Of a DNA stretch of 64,000 nucleotides, positions 16,473 to 25,395 are shown in pieces. The notes below the pieces were generated by a model, which saw only the letters and a program-made list of their open reading frames with translations, did not search any database and was not told the origin of the DNA. Each line of letters begins with the position of its first letter. Within the stretch, counting starts at the first letter, position 1. The position numbers and the translations under genes are program-made. This DNA comes from Rhodococcus koreensis (GTDB lineage Bacteria; Actinomycetota; Actinomycetes; Mycobacteriales; Mycobacteriaceae): assembly GCF_900105905.1 (NCBI RefSeq), contig NZ_FNSV01000005.1, positions 3,472,001 to 3,536,000 of the forward strand, given 5' to 3'.

Positions 16473-16517
16473 AAACTCTTCGACCTTCCCGTCCGCACGA
16501 GAACCCGAGGTACGACC

Positions 16518-16991
16518 ATGAACATCGATCAGGCCCGCAGCACGTTCCACGAGCTTCGACAGCGCGACGCCGGCGTCTCCCCCGACGAACTCGACGCCGT
16601 GTGGGCGGCGCTCGACACCGTGCGGGCCGAGGACATCCTCGGCAGCTGGAAGGGCGACGACTTCGCCACCGGGCACCGCCTGCACGACAAGCTGGTCGCG
16701 GGCCGCTGGCACGGAAAGACGTTCCACTCCCTCGAGGACGCGAAACCGTTGATCTGCCGGGACGCGGACGGGAACCTCTATTCCGACGTCGAGGGCGGCA
16801 ACGGCGAGGCCAGTCTGTGGAACATCGAGTTCCGGGGCGAGGTCGCCGCCACCATGGTGTACGACGGCGCCCCCATCTTCGATCACTTCAAGAAGGTCGA
16901 CGACTCGACCCTCATGGGCATCATGAACGGCAAGTCCGCACTGGTCCTCGACGGCGGCAGGCACTACTACTTCCTGCTCGAAAGAGACTGA
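16518..16991 (+). CDS. DUF4334 (GXWXG) domain protein
   Basis: A 157-residue soluble protein of the GXWXG plus DUF4334 family. The GxWxG motif appears as GSWKGDDF near residues 43-50, followed by HRLHDKLVAGRWHGKTFH; the C-terminal DUF4334 part has MNGKSALVLDGGRHYYFLLER. No enzymatic function is established for the family; the fold is thought to be a beta barrel resembling lipocalins. The start is ATG at 16518, with GAGG seven bases upstream. It lies 6 bases before the alcohol dehydrogenase and is divergent from its probable repressor, so a joint role with that enzyme is likely. Confidence 0.83.
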   Translation: MNIDQARSTFHELRQRDAGVSPDELDAVWAALDTVRAEDILGSWKGDDFATGHRLHDKLVAGRWHGKTFHSLEDAKPLICRDADGNLYSDVEGGNGEASLWNIEFRGEVAATMVYDGAPIFDHFKKVDDSTLMGIMNGKSALVLDGGRHYYFLLERD

Positions 16992-16997
16992 GCCCCA

Positions 16998-18086
16998 ATG
17001 CAGGTCACCGCAGCGCTCTCCCTCGGTCCCGAGTCTCCGTTCACGCTGGAGACGGTCGAACTCGACGAGCCCCGCGCGGACGAGGTTCTGGTGCGGGTCG
17101 TCGCCACCGGCCTGTGCCACACGGACCTCGTCACCAAGGCGGCACTCCCCACCGCCGCCGGTCCGGCCGTCCTCGGGCACGAAGGTGCCGGGATCGTGGT
17201 CGACGTCGGGGCACGCGTGAGCGGGATAGCGCCCGGCGATCATGTGATTCTCAGCTACCGCCACTGCGGTGACTGCGACCAATGCCGAAGTGCGGGTCCG
17301 GCGTACTGCGTCGACGCGCACCGCCTGAACAGTTCGGGCAGGCGTGTGGACGGTTCGGCCACCGTCACCCGGAACGGCGAACCGGTGCGCGCCGCCTTCT
17401 TCGGCCAGTCCAGCTTCGCCGACCACGTTCTCGCGACGGCCGACAACATCGTCGTCGTCGACGAGTCCGTCGACCTGGCCGCCGCGGCGCCGCTCGGCTG
17501 CGGGTTCCAGACGGGTGCCGGTGCGGTACTGAACGTGCTCCGGCCCGGCAGCGATTCGAGTGTGGTCGTCTTCGGCGCGGGCAGCGTCGGGTTCGCTGCG
17601 CTGCTCGCCGCCCGATCAAAAGGTGTCGCAACAATTTTCGCGGTCGATCCGGTGCCCGCGCGGCGTGCGCTCGCGGCGGAGTTCGGTGCGGTCGCGCTCG
17701 ATCCCGGGACGCAGGACGTCGTCGCGGCGATCCGCGCGGGGACCGGCGGCGGCGCCACCCACACCCTGGACACGACGGGGATCCCCGCCGTCATCGGTCA
17801 GGCGCTGTCGTCGCTGCGGGCGCGAGGCAGCGCGGTGGTCGTCGGACTGGGCACACCCGAAGTGGCGGTGAACATTCAGGACCTGATGCTGAACGGCAAG
17901 ACCCTCCGCGGCTGCGTCGAGGGCGATTCGTCCGTACAGCAGTTCATTCCGCAGTTGCTGGCGTTGCACGCCGAGGGGAGGTTCCCGTTCGACCGTCTCG
18001 TCACCGAGTACCGGTTCGAGGACATCAACCGCGCCGTCGCCGATCAGGCTGCGGGGACGGTGATCAAACCCGTGCTCGTGTGGTGA
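16998..18086 (+). CDS. Zinc-dependent alcohol dehydrogenase, aryl-alcohol type
   Basis: A medium-chain dehydrogenase of 362 residues that oxidises alcohols with NAD. The catalytic zinc ligands are visible as GLCHTD near residue 37-42 and GHEGAG near 60; the structural zinc site has CGDCDQC plus a fourth Cys in AGPAYC. The cofactor loop is VVFGAGSVGF. The length and the C-terminal pattern TVIKPVL match benzyl/aryl-alcohol dehydrogenases (XylB/AreB type); the actual substrate is not determined. It forms a two-gene unit with the DUF4334 gene, 6 bases apart, under the divergent TetR. Confidence 0.85.
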   Translation: MQVTAALSLGPESPFTLETVELDEPRADEVLVRVVATGLCHTDLVTKAALPTAAGPAVLGHEGAGIVVDVGARVSGIAPGDHVILSYRHCGDCDQCRSAGPAYCVDAHRLNSSGRRVDGSATVTRNGEPVRAAFFGQSSFADHVLATADNIVVVDESVDLAAAAPLGCGFQTGAGAVLNVLRPGSDSSVVVFGAGSVGFAALLAARSKGVATIFAVDPVPARRALAAEFGAVALDPGTQDVVAAIRAGTGGGATHTLDTTGIPAVIGQALSSLRARGSAVVVGLGTPEVAVNIQDLMLNGKTLRGCVEGDSSVQQFIPQLLALHAEGRFPFDRLVTEYRFEDINRAVADQAAGTVIKPVLVW

Positions 18087-18090
18087 ATTG

Positions 18091-18681
18091 TCAGGGCGCG
18101 GCGGGTGACGGCCCGTCGCCGACCTGCCCGTCTTTCGCTTTCGTGTCCCCGCGCATCTCGGCGAGATCCTCACCGCGCTTGCGGTACGTGAAGCTGACTC
18201 CGGCGACGCCGAGGAACAGCACCACCCCGATGATGGCGCCGGCGAGCGACGCACCGCGGAATCCGGGCGCGTCGACGTCCATGATCCGTTCGCCGGCGTG
18301 CGCCGCGCTGTTGCCGCCGAGCACCACGCTGAGCGTCAGCAGATTGGGCAGCACCACAAGGACTCCGAGGATCAGCAACACGATCTGCACGGGCTTGAAC
18401 CGGCGCTTGCGGAACAACCGCCACGCCCCGCGGAACAGCAGCAGGGGCAGCAGCGTGCACAGGGTGCCGAACAAGAGTCCCCACAGGATGCCGCCGCCGA
18501 AGCTGCCGTCCGCCATCCCGCCCACGTTCTGCGCCCACGCCCGCGGGAGGTACGCCGCGAGGATGAAATACGCGATGACCAGCACCACCAGGAGGACGGC
18601 GATCCCGATGGCCTTCTTGGCCCACGACGGCAGTCCCGACTTCGCCGGCGTGGTGGTGGATGCGCTGTTGTCGGTCGTCAT
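18091..18681 (-). CDS. Four-helix membrane protein of unknown function
   Basis: A 196-residue protein with four clear hydrophobic helices at about 24-46, 64-82, 93-117 and 143-165 and a polar C-terminus. I do not recognise a named family. The start is ATG at 18681, overlapping the stop of the MmcQ-like gene (ATGA), so the two are cotranslated. It converges on the alcohol dehydrogenase gene with only 4 bases between stops. Confidence 0.7.
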   Translation of the reverse strand: MTTDNSASTTTPAKSGLPSWAKKAIGIAVLLVVLVIAYFILAAYLPRAWAQNVGGMADGSFGGGILWGLLFGTLCTLLPLLLFRGAWRLFRKRRFKPVQIVLLILGVLVVLPNLLTLSVVLGGNSAAHAGERIMDVDAPGFRGASLAGAIIGVVLFLGVAGVSFTYRKRGEDLAEMRGDTKAKDGQVGDGPSPAAP

Positions 18682-19067
18682 GACTGGTCTCCCTGCGTCG
18701 GCAACGGTTCTTCGTCCAGCACCTGCTTCGCCAGTCGCTTCGGCGCGACGAGCGTGTACGACGTCCTGATCCACTCACGCAGCTGTTCCCACCGGGGCCC
18801 GTCCGCGTCCGCGACGTCCACTGCGATCCAGCCGTGTCTACCGAGACCGTATCCCGCGGGCTCGGCCCCCGGTTCCGTCGCGACCACCGCTTCTGCCTCG
18901 TCGACGGTGAGCTTCACCGTCAACCGGGTGGCGTCCACGTCGCTGAACACGAAGTTCTTGCCCCGCACCCGGAACGTCGGGTGCCCGTCCCACTGGGCGA
19001 TGTCCACCCGTACGGCTTCGGGCAATTCGGCGGCGATCTGTTCGAGGCGGCTCATGTTGTTGCCCAT
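18678..19067 (-). CDS. MmcQ/YjbR-family DNA-binding-like protein
   Basis: A 129-residue protein of the MmcQ/YjbR (DUF419) family. Matching stretches are HPTFRVRGKNFVFSDVDA, VVATEPGAEPAGYGLGRHGW and the C-terminal SYTLVAPKRLAKQ. The family has a CyaY-like alpha-beta fold and is often annotated as DNA binding, without proven function. Starts at 19067 or 19055 are both possible, and neither has a strong ribosome site. Its stop overlaps the start of the membrane protein gene. Confidence 0.78.
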   Translation of the reverse strand: MGNNMSRLEQIAAELPEAVRVDIAQWDGHPTFRVRGKNFVFSDVDATRLTVKLTVDEAEAVVATEPGAEPAGYGLGRHGWIAVDVADADGPRWEQLREWIRTSYTLVAPKRLAKQVLDEEPLPTQGDQS

Positions 19068-19184
19068 GTGACGATTGTCGGCAGCACCCCGACCGACCGC
19101 AACAGGCATATCGGACATACGGGATTCACTAATGTCGGAAGTCCGGGGGTTTCGACGAAGAGCCCCATGACGAGGCAGGCATCC

Positions 19185-19790
19185 ATGGCATCGATCGACG
19201 ACCTTCTGTCCCAGATTCCGATCAACCAGATCGCCCGGCAACTCGGCGTCGACGAGGCCACCGCCGAGACCGCAGTGAAGTCGGCGCTGCCGACGCTCGT
19301 CGGCGGGCTCGGCGCCAACGCCGAGGACCCGGACGGCGCCGCGTCCCTGCAGAGCGCGCTGCACGATCACCGCGGCACGACGCTGCTGGACGGCGGAATC
19401 GACATCGACCAGGTCGACACGGACGACGGCGACAAGATCGTGTCCAACATCTTCGGCGGCGAACGTGACCAGGTGGCGAGCACACTCGGTGGGGTCGGCG
19501 GCGGCAGCGGAGTGGGCAGCGACCTCATGAAGCAGTTGCTGCCGATCCTCGCGCCGATCGTGCTGGCGTACATCGCCAAGCAGGTAACGGGCGGCGGGTC
19601 CGCTCCGCAGGCGCAGCCGCAAGATGCGGGCCAGGCAGGCGGAGGCCTCGGGGACGTACTGGGCGGACTCCTCGGAGGCGGCGGCGGTTCCGGCGGGCTC
19701 GGCGGGGTTCTCGGTGGCCTGCTCGGGAAGGGTGCGGGCGGCGGACTGGGCGACATGCTCGGCGGACTGCTCGGCGGCGGAAAGAAGTAG
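19185..19790 (+). CDS. DUF937 protein with Gly-rich tail
   Basis: A 201-residue protein. Residues 1 to about 130 match DUF937, starting SIDDLLSQIPINQIARQLGV, a YidB-like helical domain. The last 55 residues are repeats of the pattern GGLGDVLGGLLGGG, with five GGLL or GGVL units. Function is unknown. ATG at 19185 is preferred over 19167 because of the nearby GAGG. A GC hairpin lies just downstream. Confidence 0.75.
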   Translation: MASIDDLLSQIPINQIARQLGVDEATAETAVKSALPTLVGGLGANAEDPDGAASLQSALHDHRGTTLLDGGIDIDQVDTDDGDKIVSNIFGGERDQVASTLGGVGGGSGVGSDLMKQLLPILAPIVLAYIAKQVTGGGSAPQAQPQDAGQAGGGLGDVLGGLLGGGGGSGGLGGVLGGLLGKGAGGGLGDMLGGLLGGGKK

Positions 19791-19796
19791 CGAGAC

Positions 19797-19820
19797 GGGG
19801 CGGCGGGTCACCGCCGCCCC
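19797..19820 (+). terminator. GC-rich hairpin after the DUF937 gene
   Basis: GGGGCGGCGG (19797-19806) and CCGCCGCCCC (19811-19820) pair perfectly around GTCA, 7 bases after the stop codon. No T-run follows, so termination would be of the weak actinobacterial type. Confidence 0.55.
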
Positions 19821-20200
19821 GCAGGGTGTCGATATTCACACCTGGGGTGGATCGAATTCCCAGGAGACTCGGAGCCGGACGAAGCGCCTCCTACGCAACC
19901 GTCGACACGGCTCGAGTTAGGGCGGGGAATCTGTGGAGACCCACAAATCTGTGATCGTCCACAACTGCCCGCGCGTCGCTGTGATGATCTCTCCCTGGGA
20001 TGATTACGCTGGTCACCGCACACGCAACCTCATCAGTACACTGTCATGTAACGGTTCGCCGCGTGGCGGCGACACATCCCGGAAGGTCCATTACGGATCG
20101 GTAACTTCGACGGTTCCCGGGCCGCCGACGGCGTTTACCAACCTACTTACGGTGCCGTAGGCTGAACAAAGTCAAATTTGAGCTACTGGAGGCATTACAC
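19821..20200 (+). promoter_or_regulatory. Gene-free region with the desA promoter
   Basis: No gene is supported in these 380 bases. The end holds a plausible promoter: -35 TTTACC at 20134-20139 and -10 TAGGCT at 20158-20163 with 18 bases between. A ribosome site (GGAG) lies 9 bases before the desaturase ATG. The rest, including TGTGGAGACCCACA near 19930, shows no recognised element. Confidence 0.5.
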
Positions 20201-21157
20201 ATGGCGAGGGACCTGACCCAACTCGAACTGCTGCAGGAGTTGTCGCCGGTTGCAGAAGAGAACGTCAACCGCCACCTCTCCATGGCCAAGGAATGGCACC
20301 CCCACGACTATGTTCCGTGGGACGAGGGACGCAACTTCGCCGCGATGGGCGGCACCGATTGGGACCCCGAGCAGTCGCAGCTCGACGAGGTCGCCAAGGC
20401 CGCGATGATCACGAACCTCCTCACCGAGGACAACCTGCCGTCGTACCACCGCGAGATCGCGGAGAACTTTTCCCAGGACGGCGCATGGGGAACATGGGTC
20501 GGTCGCTGGACCGCCGAGGAGAACCGTCACGGGATCGTGATGCGCGATTACCTCGTCGTGACCCGCGCCGTCGACCCCGTCCAGCTCGAGCAGTTCCGCA
20601 TGGAGCACATGACGAACGGCTTCGCCTCCCCGGCCGACGTCGACGCAGGCTTCCTCCACTCCGTCGCGTACGTCACGTTCCAGGAACTCGCCACCCGTGT
20701 GAGCCACCGCAACACCGGCAAGGCGTGCAAGGACCCGATCGCCGACAAGATGCTGCAGCGCATCGCGGCCGACGAGAATCTGCACATGATCTTCTACCGC
20801 AACATGTGTGGTGCGGCCCTCGACCTCGCGCCCGACCAGGCGCTCGAGGCCGTCAACATGATCGTCCAGAACTTCCAGATGCCGGGCGCCGGTATGCCGA
20901 ACTTCCGGCGCAACGGTGTGCTCATGGCCAAGCACGGCATCTACGACCTGCGTCAGCACCTCGAAGAGGTCGTGATGCCCGTCCTGCGCAAGTGGAACAT
21001 CTTCGAGCGGAACGATTTCACCGCCCGCGGCGAGGAGATCCGCGAGAGCCTCGGCAAGTTCCTCGAGAACCTCGAGGGCCAGGCCACCAAGTTCGAGGAG
21101 CAGCGCGACCGCATGCTGGCCCGCGAGGCCAAGAAGCGCGAGCAGAAGGCTTCCTGA
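20201..21157 (+). CDS. desA1: Acyl-ACP desaturase, DesA1 type
   Basis: A soluble di-iron acyl-carrier-protein desaturase of 318 residues, the likely orthologue of mycobacterial DesA1 (Rv0824c), which introduces a double bond into long acyl chains on the way to mycolic acids. The two EExxH-type iron motifs are visible as EENRHG near residues 107-112 and DENLH near 192-196. The C-terminus has a long charged helix (REAKKREQ). A strong intrinsic terminator follows, so it is a single-gene unit. Its position before dus and the LCP gene matches the M. tuberculosis order. Confidence 0.9.
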   Translation: MARDLTQLELLQELSPVAEENVNRHLSMAKEWHPHDYVPWDEGRNFAAMGGTDWDPEQSQLDEVAKAAMITNLLTEDNLPSYHREIAENFSQDGAWGTWVGRWTAEENRHGIVMRDYLVVTRAVDPVQLEQFRMEHMTNGFASPADVDAGFLHSVAYVTFQELATRVSHRNTGKACKDPIADKMLQRIAADENLHMIFYRNMCGAALDLAPDQALEAVNMIVQNFQMPGAGMPNFRRNGVLMAKHGIYDLRQHLEEVVMPVLRKWNIFERNDFTARGEEIRESLGKFLENLEGQATKFEEQRDRMLAREAKKREQKAS

Positions 21158-21171
21158 CGTAAACAGTTATC

Positions 21172-21212
21172 CTGTGCCCGGTACCGGATTCGGTACCGGG
21201 CACAGTTTTTTT
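21172..21212 (+). terminator. Intrinsic terminator of desA1
   Basis: A perfect 15-bp stem (21172-21186 with 21191-21205, arm CTGTGCCCGGTACCG) with loop GATT runs into seven T residues at 21206-21212. It is the clearest Rho-independent terminator on the plus strand of the window. Confidence 0.9.
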
Positions 21213-21236
21213 CCAGCACTTTCCCAGAGGTCGTCA

Positions 21237-22379
21237 ATGTCATCCCTTCGTATCGGATCGCTCGAGCTGCGCAGTCCGGTGGTTCTGGCCCCCATGGCCG
21301 GGATCACCAACGTCGCCTTCCGCACGCTGTGCCGTGAGCTCGAGACGGAACGCGCGGGCAGCACGTCCGGCCTGTACGTCTGCGAGATGGTGACCGCGCG
21401 TGCGCTCGTCGAGCGGCAGCCCGCGACCCTGCACATGACGACGTTCGGCCCCACCGAGACGCCACGGTCCCTGCAGCTGTACACCGTCGACCCGGACACC
21501 ACGTACGCGGCGGCCAAGATGATCGTGGACGAGAACATGGCCGACCACATCGACATGAACTTCGGCTGCCCCGTCCCCAAGGTGACCCGCAAGGGTGGCG
21601 GTGCGGCGCTGCCGTACAAGCGCACGCTGTTCGGCCGGATCGTCGCGGCGGCCGTGAAGGCGACCGAGGGCACCGACGTCCCGGTGACCGTCAAGTTCCG
21701 CGTCGGCATCGACGCCGAGCATCACACGCATCTCGACGCCGGCCGGATCGCCGCCGGGGAGGGCGCCGCCGCCGTCGCGCTGCACGCGCGTACCGCGTCG
21801 CAGCGGTACTCCGGCACGGCCGATTGGAACGAGATCGCCCGGCTCAAGGAACACGTCACGGACGTGCCCGTCCTCGGGAACGGCGACATCTTCGCGGCCG
21901 AGGACGCGGCCCGCATGATGGAGCAGACCGGGTGCGACGGCGTCGTCGTCGGACGCGGGTGCCTCGGCAGGCCCTGGCTGTTCGCGGAGCTGAGCGCGGC
22001 ACTGAACGGGAAGCCGCAGCCCACTCCGCCCAACCTCGGCGAGGTGGCCACGATCATCCGCAGGCACGCGGAACTCCTCGCCGATCACCACGGCGAGGAC
22101 AAGGGCCTGCGCGAACTGCGCAAGCACGTGTCCTGGTACCTGCGGGGCTTCCCCGCCGGGTCCGAACTGCGGGTCGCGATGGCCCTCGTGAGCAAACTCA
22201 CCGAACTCGACGACCTCCTCGTCCAGCTCGATCCGACCATCCCGTTCCCCAAGGACGCCGAGGGTCCGCGCGGGCGGCAGGGATCGCCCGGCACGGTCGC
22301 CCTCCCCGAGGGGTGGCTCGACGACCCCGACGACTGCCTGGTGCCCGCCGGCGCCGACCTCATGCATTCCGGTGGTTAG
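21237..22379 (+). CDS. dus: tRNA-dihydrouridine synthase
   Basis: An FMN flavoprotein of 380 residues that reduces uridine in tRNA D-loops. The Dus signature MNFGCPVPKVTRKGGGAAL with the catalytic Cys lies at about residues 106-124; FMN-phosphate contacts are NGDIF near 220 and GRGCLGRPWLF near 239. It is of the DusB class by length and by the C-terminal helical domain. The start is ATG at 21237, with GAGG six bases upstream; the frame extends upstream through the desA1 terminator but that part is not protein-like. Orthologue of Rv0823c by position. Confidence 0.9.
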   Translation: MSSLRIGSLELRSPVVLAPMAGITNVAFRTLCRELETERAGSTSGLYVCEMVTARALVERQPATLHMTTFGPTETPRSLQLYTVDPDTTYAAAKMIVDENMADHIDMNFGCPVPKVTRKGGGAALPYKRTLFGRIVAAAVKATEGTDVPVTVKFRVGIDAEHHTHLDAGRIAAGEGAAAVALHARTASQRYSGTADWNEIARLKEHVTDVPVLGNGDIFAAEDAARMMEQTGCDGVVVGRGCLGRPWLFAELSAALNGKPQPTPPNLGEVATIIRRHAELLADHHGEDKGLRELRKHVSWYLRGFPAGSELRVAMALVSKLTELDDLLVQLDPTIPFPKDAEGPRGRQGSPGTVALPEGWLDDPDDCLVPAGADLMHSGG

Positions 22380-22498
22380 CAGCGCGAACGCGCGTCACCT
22401 CGCTACTTGTGGGGAGCCTCGACGTTCGATAAGTACTATGGCTGGAATCCGTCGGGGCCGACGGAGGTCCGAGTCGGCGGAGAGGTCAGGTTGCATCG

Positions 22499-24520
22499 GT
22501 GGGTGATGATCACAGTGCGGACTCACCGACTCCCGAATCCCGCGCCCCCTGGGAGCGTCCTCTAGCGGATCCCAGCTACCGGGAAGCCCAGTCGGGGCGG
22601 CCGCGGCGACTCCCACCGCGACAGCCACCTCCCGAACGGCGGCCTCCCGAACCGCCCGCAGCCCCCGAGCACCGTGCACCGGTGGAACGCACCGAATCGT
22701 CCCGCCACGACAGCGGCCGGATCGGCCGCCGGGCCGCGGGCGGACCCACCGAGGCGCTCTCCGTCGCCGACCTGGTGAAGAAGGTCGCCGAGGACGACGC
22801 GAGCGATCCGGAGAAGACGGAGACGATTCCCCCGATCGACGAGCGGCAGCCGCCGCCTCCCGGGGTTCCGCCGCGCAAGACCCCACCGGCAGCGCCGCCG
22901 TCGGAGCCGCCGCAGAGCACGCCCGAACCCGAATGGGTCGCAGATTCCGCCGAGACCACCGCGGTACCGCAGGTGGTCGGCAACCCGGGCACCACACGCC
23001 TGGCCCTCAACAAGACCCGCAAACGCAAGCGTCTGCGCGCAGCGGGACGCGCCGTCGTCGCGCTCGTCGCGGTGGTCGCACTCGCCGGAACCGGCATCGT
23101 CTGGGGCTACCTGCGCTCCACCGAGGGCAAGTTCGACCAGATCGCGGCACTCGACACCGAGTCGACCGACATCGTCGACGCCGTCGGGCAGACCGGTGAC
23201 GAGACCTACCTCATCGTCGGCACCGACACCCGCGCCGGCGCGAGCGGCGAGGTCGGCGCCGGAACCATCGACGACGCCGAGGGCTCCCGCGCCGACACGG
23301 TGATGCTCGTCAACATCCCCGCCGACCGGAGCCGGGTGGTCGCGGTGTCGTTCCCCCGCGACCTCGACGTCGAGCGACCCGTCTGCCAGGGCTGGGACAA
23401 CGACAGCGGCAGCTACACCGGCGAGACCTTCCCCGCCGCCGACGGCGACAAACTCAACGCCACGTACGCTCTCGGCGGACCGAAATGCCTGGTGAAGGTG
23501 ATCCAGAAGATGTCGGGTCTGAAAATCGGCCACTTCGTCGGCATGGACTTCGCCGGCTTCGAGTCGATGGTCAACGAGATCGGCGGGGTCAAGGTCTGTA
23601 CCACCCAGCCGCTCGAGGACGACGTACTCGGCACCGTTCTGCCGCAGGCGGGCACCCAGATGCTCGACGGCAAGACGGCACTGAACTTCGTCCGCGCCAG
23701 ACACGTCGAGGCGGAGGGCAACGGCGACTACGGGCGCATCAACCGGCAGCAGAGATTCCTCTCCGCCCTGCTGAGGGGGGCCCTGTCCAGTCAGGTGCTG
23801 CTCAATCCCGGCAAACTGAACGGTTTCATCAACGCGTTCACCCGCGACACGTTCGTGGAGAACATCGACACGAAGTCGCTGGTCACGCTCGGGCGCTCAC
23901 TGCAGAACGTCGACGCGGGCGCGGTCACCTTCCTGACCGTGCCCACGGCGGGCACCACCGAGTGGGGCAACGAGATTCCCCGCACCGACGACATCAAGGC
24001 CATCTTCCGGGCCATCATCGACGACGAGGCGCTGCCCGGCGAGAAGCGGGCGGAACCGCTGCCCTCGAACGCCCCCGAACCGCAGGCCGCGCCGCCCGCC
24101 CCGGAGACGGTCCAGGCCGTCGACCCGTCCAGCGTGACCGTGCAGGTGTCGAACGCATCGGGTGAGTCGGGGCTGGCCGCGACCGTCGCCGACAATCTCG
24201 CCGCCGAGGGCTTCCAGATCTACAACGTCGGCAACTACACGGGCACCAGCAGCGAGACCGTCATCCGGTTCTCGCCGGGCCACGAGGCCGAGGCGGCGAC
24301 CCTGGCGTCGTCGTTCCCGGGTGCGGTGCTCGAGGCGACCACCGGACTCGGAACGGTCGTGGAGGTCGCGCTCGGTTCGAGCTTCTCCGGGACCGTGCAG
24401 ACACCGAGTCCGATCGACACTCCGCTGAACGTGTCGGACGTGCGAATCGGCCAGCCGGAGGACGCGGAAATCCCCGCGGACCTGGCGGTTGTGAACGCAG
24501 GCGACACGTCCTGCGATTGA
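22499..24520 (+). CDS. LytR-CpsA-Psr ligase with C-terminal LytR_C domain
   Basis: A 673-residue envelope enzyme of the LCP family, which attaches arabinogalactan or other glycopolymers to peptidoglycan. The first 170 residues are a Pro- and Arg-rich cytosolic tail, followed by one membrane helix at about 183-205 and the extracellular LCP domain at about 235-420 (SRADTVMLVNIPAD, SFPRDL, NATYALGG, LNFVRARH). A LytR_C domain at about 545-625 follows. The orthologue by position is Rv0822c. The GTG start at 22499 has only a distant ribosome site (AGAGG). A possible -10 TACTAT lies at 22434-22439. Confidence 0.88.
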   Translation: MGDDHSADSPTPESRAPWERPLADPSYREAQSGRPRRLPPRQPPPERRPPEPPAAPEHRAPVERTESSRHDSGRIGRRAAGGPTEALSVADLVKKVAEDDASDPEKTETIPPIDERQPPPPGVPPRKTPPAAPPSEPPQSTPEPEWVADSAETTAVPQVVGNPGTTRLALNKTRKRKRLRAAGRAVVALVAVVALAGTGIVWGYLRSTEGKFDQIAALDTESTDIVDAVGQTGDETYLIVGTDTRAGASGEVGAGTIDDAEGSRADTVMLVNIPADRSRVVAVSFPRDLDVERPVCQGWDNDSGSYTGETFPAADGDKLNATYALGGPKCLVKVIQKMSGLKIGHFVGMDFAGFESMVNEIGGVKVCTTQPLEDDVLGTVLPQAGTQMLDGKTALNFVRARHVEAEGNGDYGRINRQQRFLSALLRGALSSQVLLNPGKLNGFINAFTRDTFVENIDTKSLVTLGRSLQNVDAGAVTFLTVPTAGTTEWGNEIPRTDDIKAIFRAIIDDEALPGEKRAEPLPSNAPEPQAAPPAPETVQAVDPSSVTVQVSNASGESGLAATVADNLAAEGFQIYNVGNYTGTSSETVIRFSPGHEAEAATLASSFPGAVLEATTGLGTVVEVALGSSFSGTVQTPSPIDTPLNVSDVRIGQPEDAEIPADLAVVNAGDTSCD

Positions 24521-24539
24521 GCGCACGCTCAGCAGCGTC

Positions 24540-24561
24540 GTTCACCCTGCGTTCACCGTGT
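24540..24561 (+). promoter_or_regulatory. PhoP-box-like direct repeats before phoU
   Basis: Two adjacent 11-base direct repeats, GTTCACCCTGC and GTTCACCGTGT, match the actinobacterial PhoP box (GTTCACC-type repeats every 11 bases). They lie just upstream of the phoU promoter, the position expected of an activator site. Confidence 0.65.
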
Positions 24562-24565
24562 GATC

Positions 24566-24594
24566 GTGACTTGGTTTCCCGTGCACCGTAGGCT
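24566..24594 (+). promoter_or_regulatory. phoU promoter
   Basis: A -35-like GTGACT (24566-24571) and -10 TAGGCT (24589-24594) are 17 bases apart. The expected start, near 24601, falls two bases before the phoU ATG, and no ribosome site precedes the gene, so the phoU message is probably leaderless. Confidence 0.5.
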
Positions 24595-24602
24595 GTGACC
24601 TC

Positions 24603-25301
24603 ATGCGCGTGGCTTACAACGAACAGATGACCGAGCTTGCCGACCTTCTCGGTGAGATGGCGGGGCTTGCGGGGGTCGCCATGGAGCGAGCCACCCAGTC
24701 GCTGCTCCAGGCAGACCTCTCGCTCGCCGAGCAGGTCATCGGCGAGCACGACAAGATCACCGAGCTCAGCACCATCTGCGAGGAGCGGGCGTTCGCCCTC
24801 CTCGCCCTGCAGGCACCGGTCGCCGGCGACCTCCGCTCCGTCGTCAGCGGAATCCAGATCGTCGCCGACATCGACCGGATGGGTGCGCTGGCGCTCCACG
24901 TCGCCAAGATCGCGCGCCGCCGACATCCCAACCACGTGCTCCCCGAAGAGGTCAACGGCTACTTCGCCGAGATGGGGCGCATCGCCGTCTCCATCGGCGC
25001 CGCCGCCCGCGAAGTCCTCGAGACGCGCGACCCCGAGCGTGCCGCGCGCCTGCGCGAAGAGGACGAGGCGATGGACGACCTCCACCGGCACCTGTTCACC
25101 GTGCTCATGGACCGCGAGTGGAAACACGGCGTGGCCGCCGCCGTCGACGTCACCCTGCTCGGCCGCTTCTACGAGCGTTTTGCCGACCACGCCGTCGAGG
25201 TGGGCCGCCGGGTGATCTTCCTGGTCACCGGCAAGCTGCCCGACGACACCGAGACCGCCGTGAAAGACGCCGACAACCTCACGTCCTACCCGGAACTGTA
25301 G
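24603..25301 (+). CDS. phoU: Phosphate signalling protein PhoU (PhoY)
   Basis: A 232-residue PhoU protein made of two three-helix repeats (about 10-110 and 115-215). Conserved metal-binding acidic patches show as DKITELSTICEERA and EDEAMDDLHRHLF. PhoU links the Pst transporter to the PhoR sensor kinase and represses the phosphate-starvation response when phosphate is ample; the mycobacterial orthologue is PhoY2 (Rv0821c). It is convergent with pstB on the opposite strand. A PhoP-like box and its own promoter lie immediately upstream. Confidence 0.9.
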   Translation: MRVAYNEQMTELADLLGEMAGLAGVAMERATQSLLQADLSLAEQVIGEHDKITELSTICEERAFALLALQAPVAGDLRSVVSGIQIVADIDRMGALALHVAKIARRRHPNHVLPEEVNGYFAEMGRIAVSIGAAAREVLETRDPERAARLREEDEAMDDLHRHLFTVLMDREWKHGVAAAVDVTLLGRFYERFADHAVEVGRRVIFLVTGKLPDDTETAVKDADNLTSYPEL

Positions 25302-25319
25302 AACTCCCCCAACACTTTT

Positions 25320-25372
25320 CGAACGAACGGGACGCTCGTACGGTCTGACCGTGCGAGCGTCCCGTTCGTTCG
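25320..25372. repeat. 25-bp hairpin between phoU and pstB
   Basis: Arms 25320-25344 and 25348-25372 pair over 25 bases with one G-T wobble around loop CTG; each arm contains GGGACGCTCG or its complement. It begins 18 bases after the phoU stop. It may act as the phoU terminator or belong to a family of intergenic palindromes. Confidence 0.65.
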
Positions 25373-25395
25373 CTGGAAGTCGTCCATACGATAAG

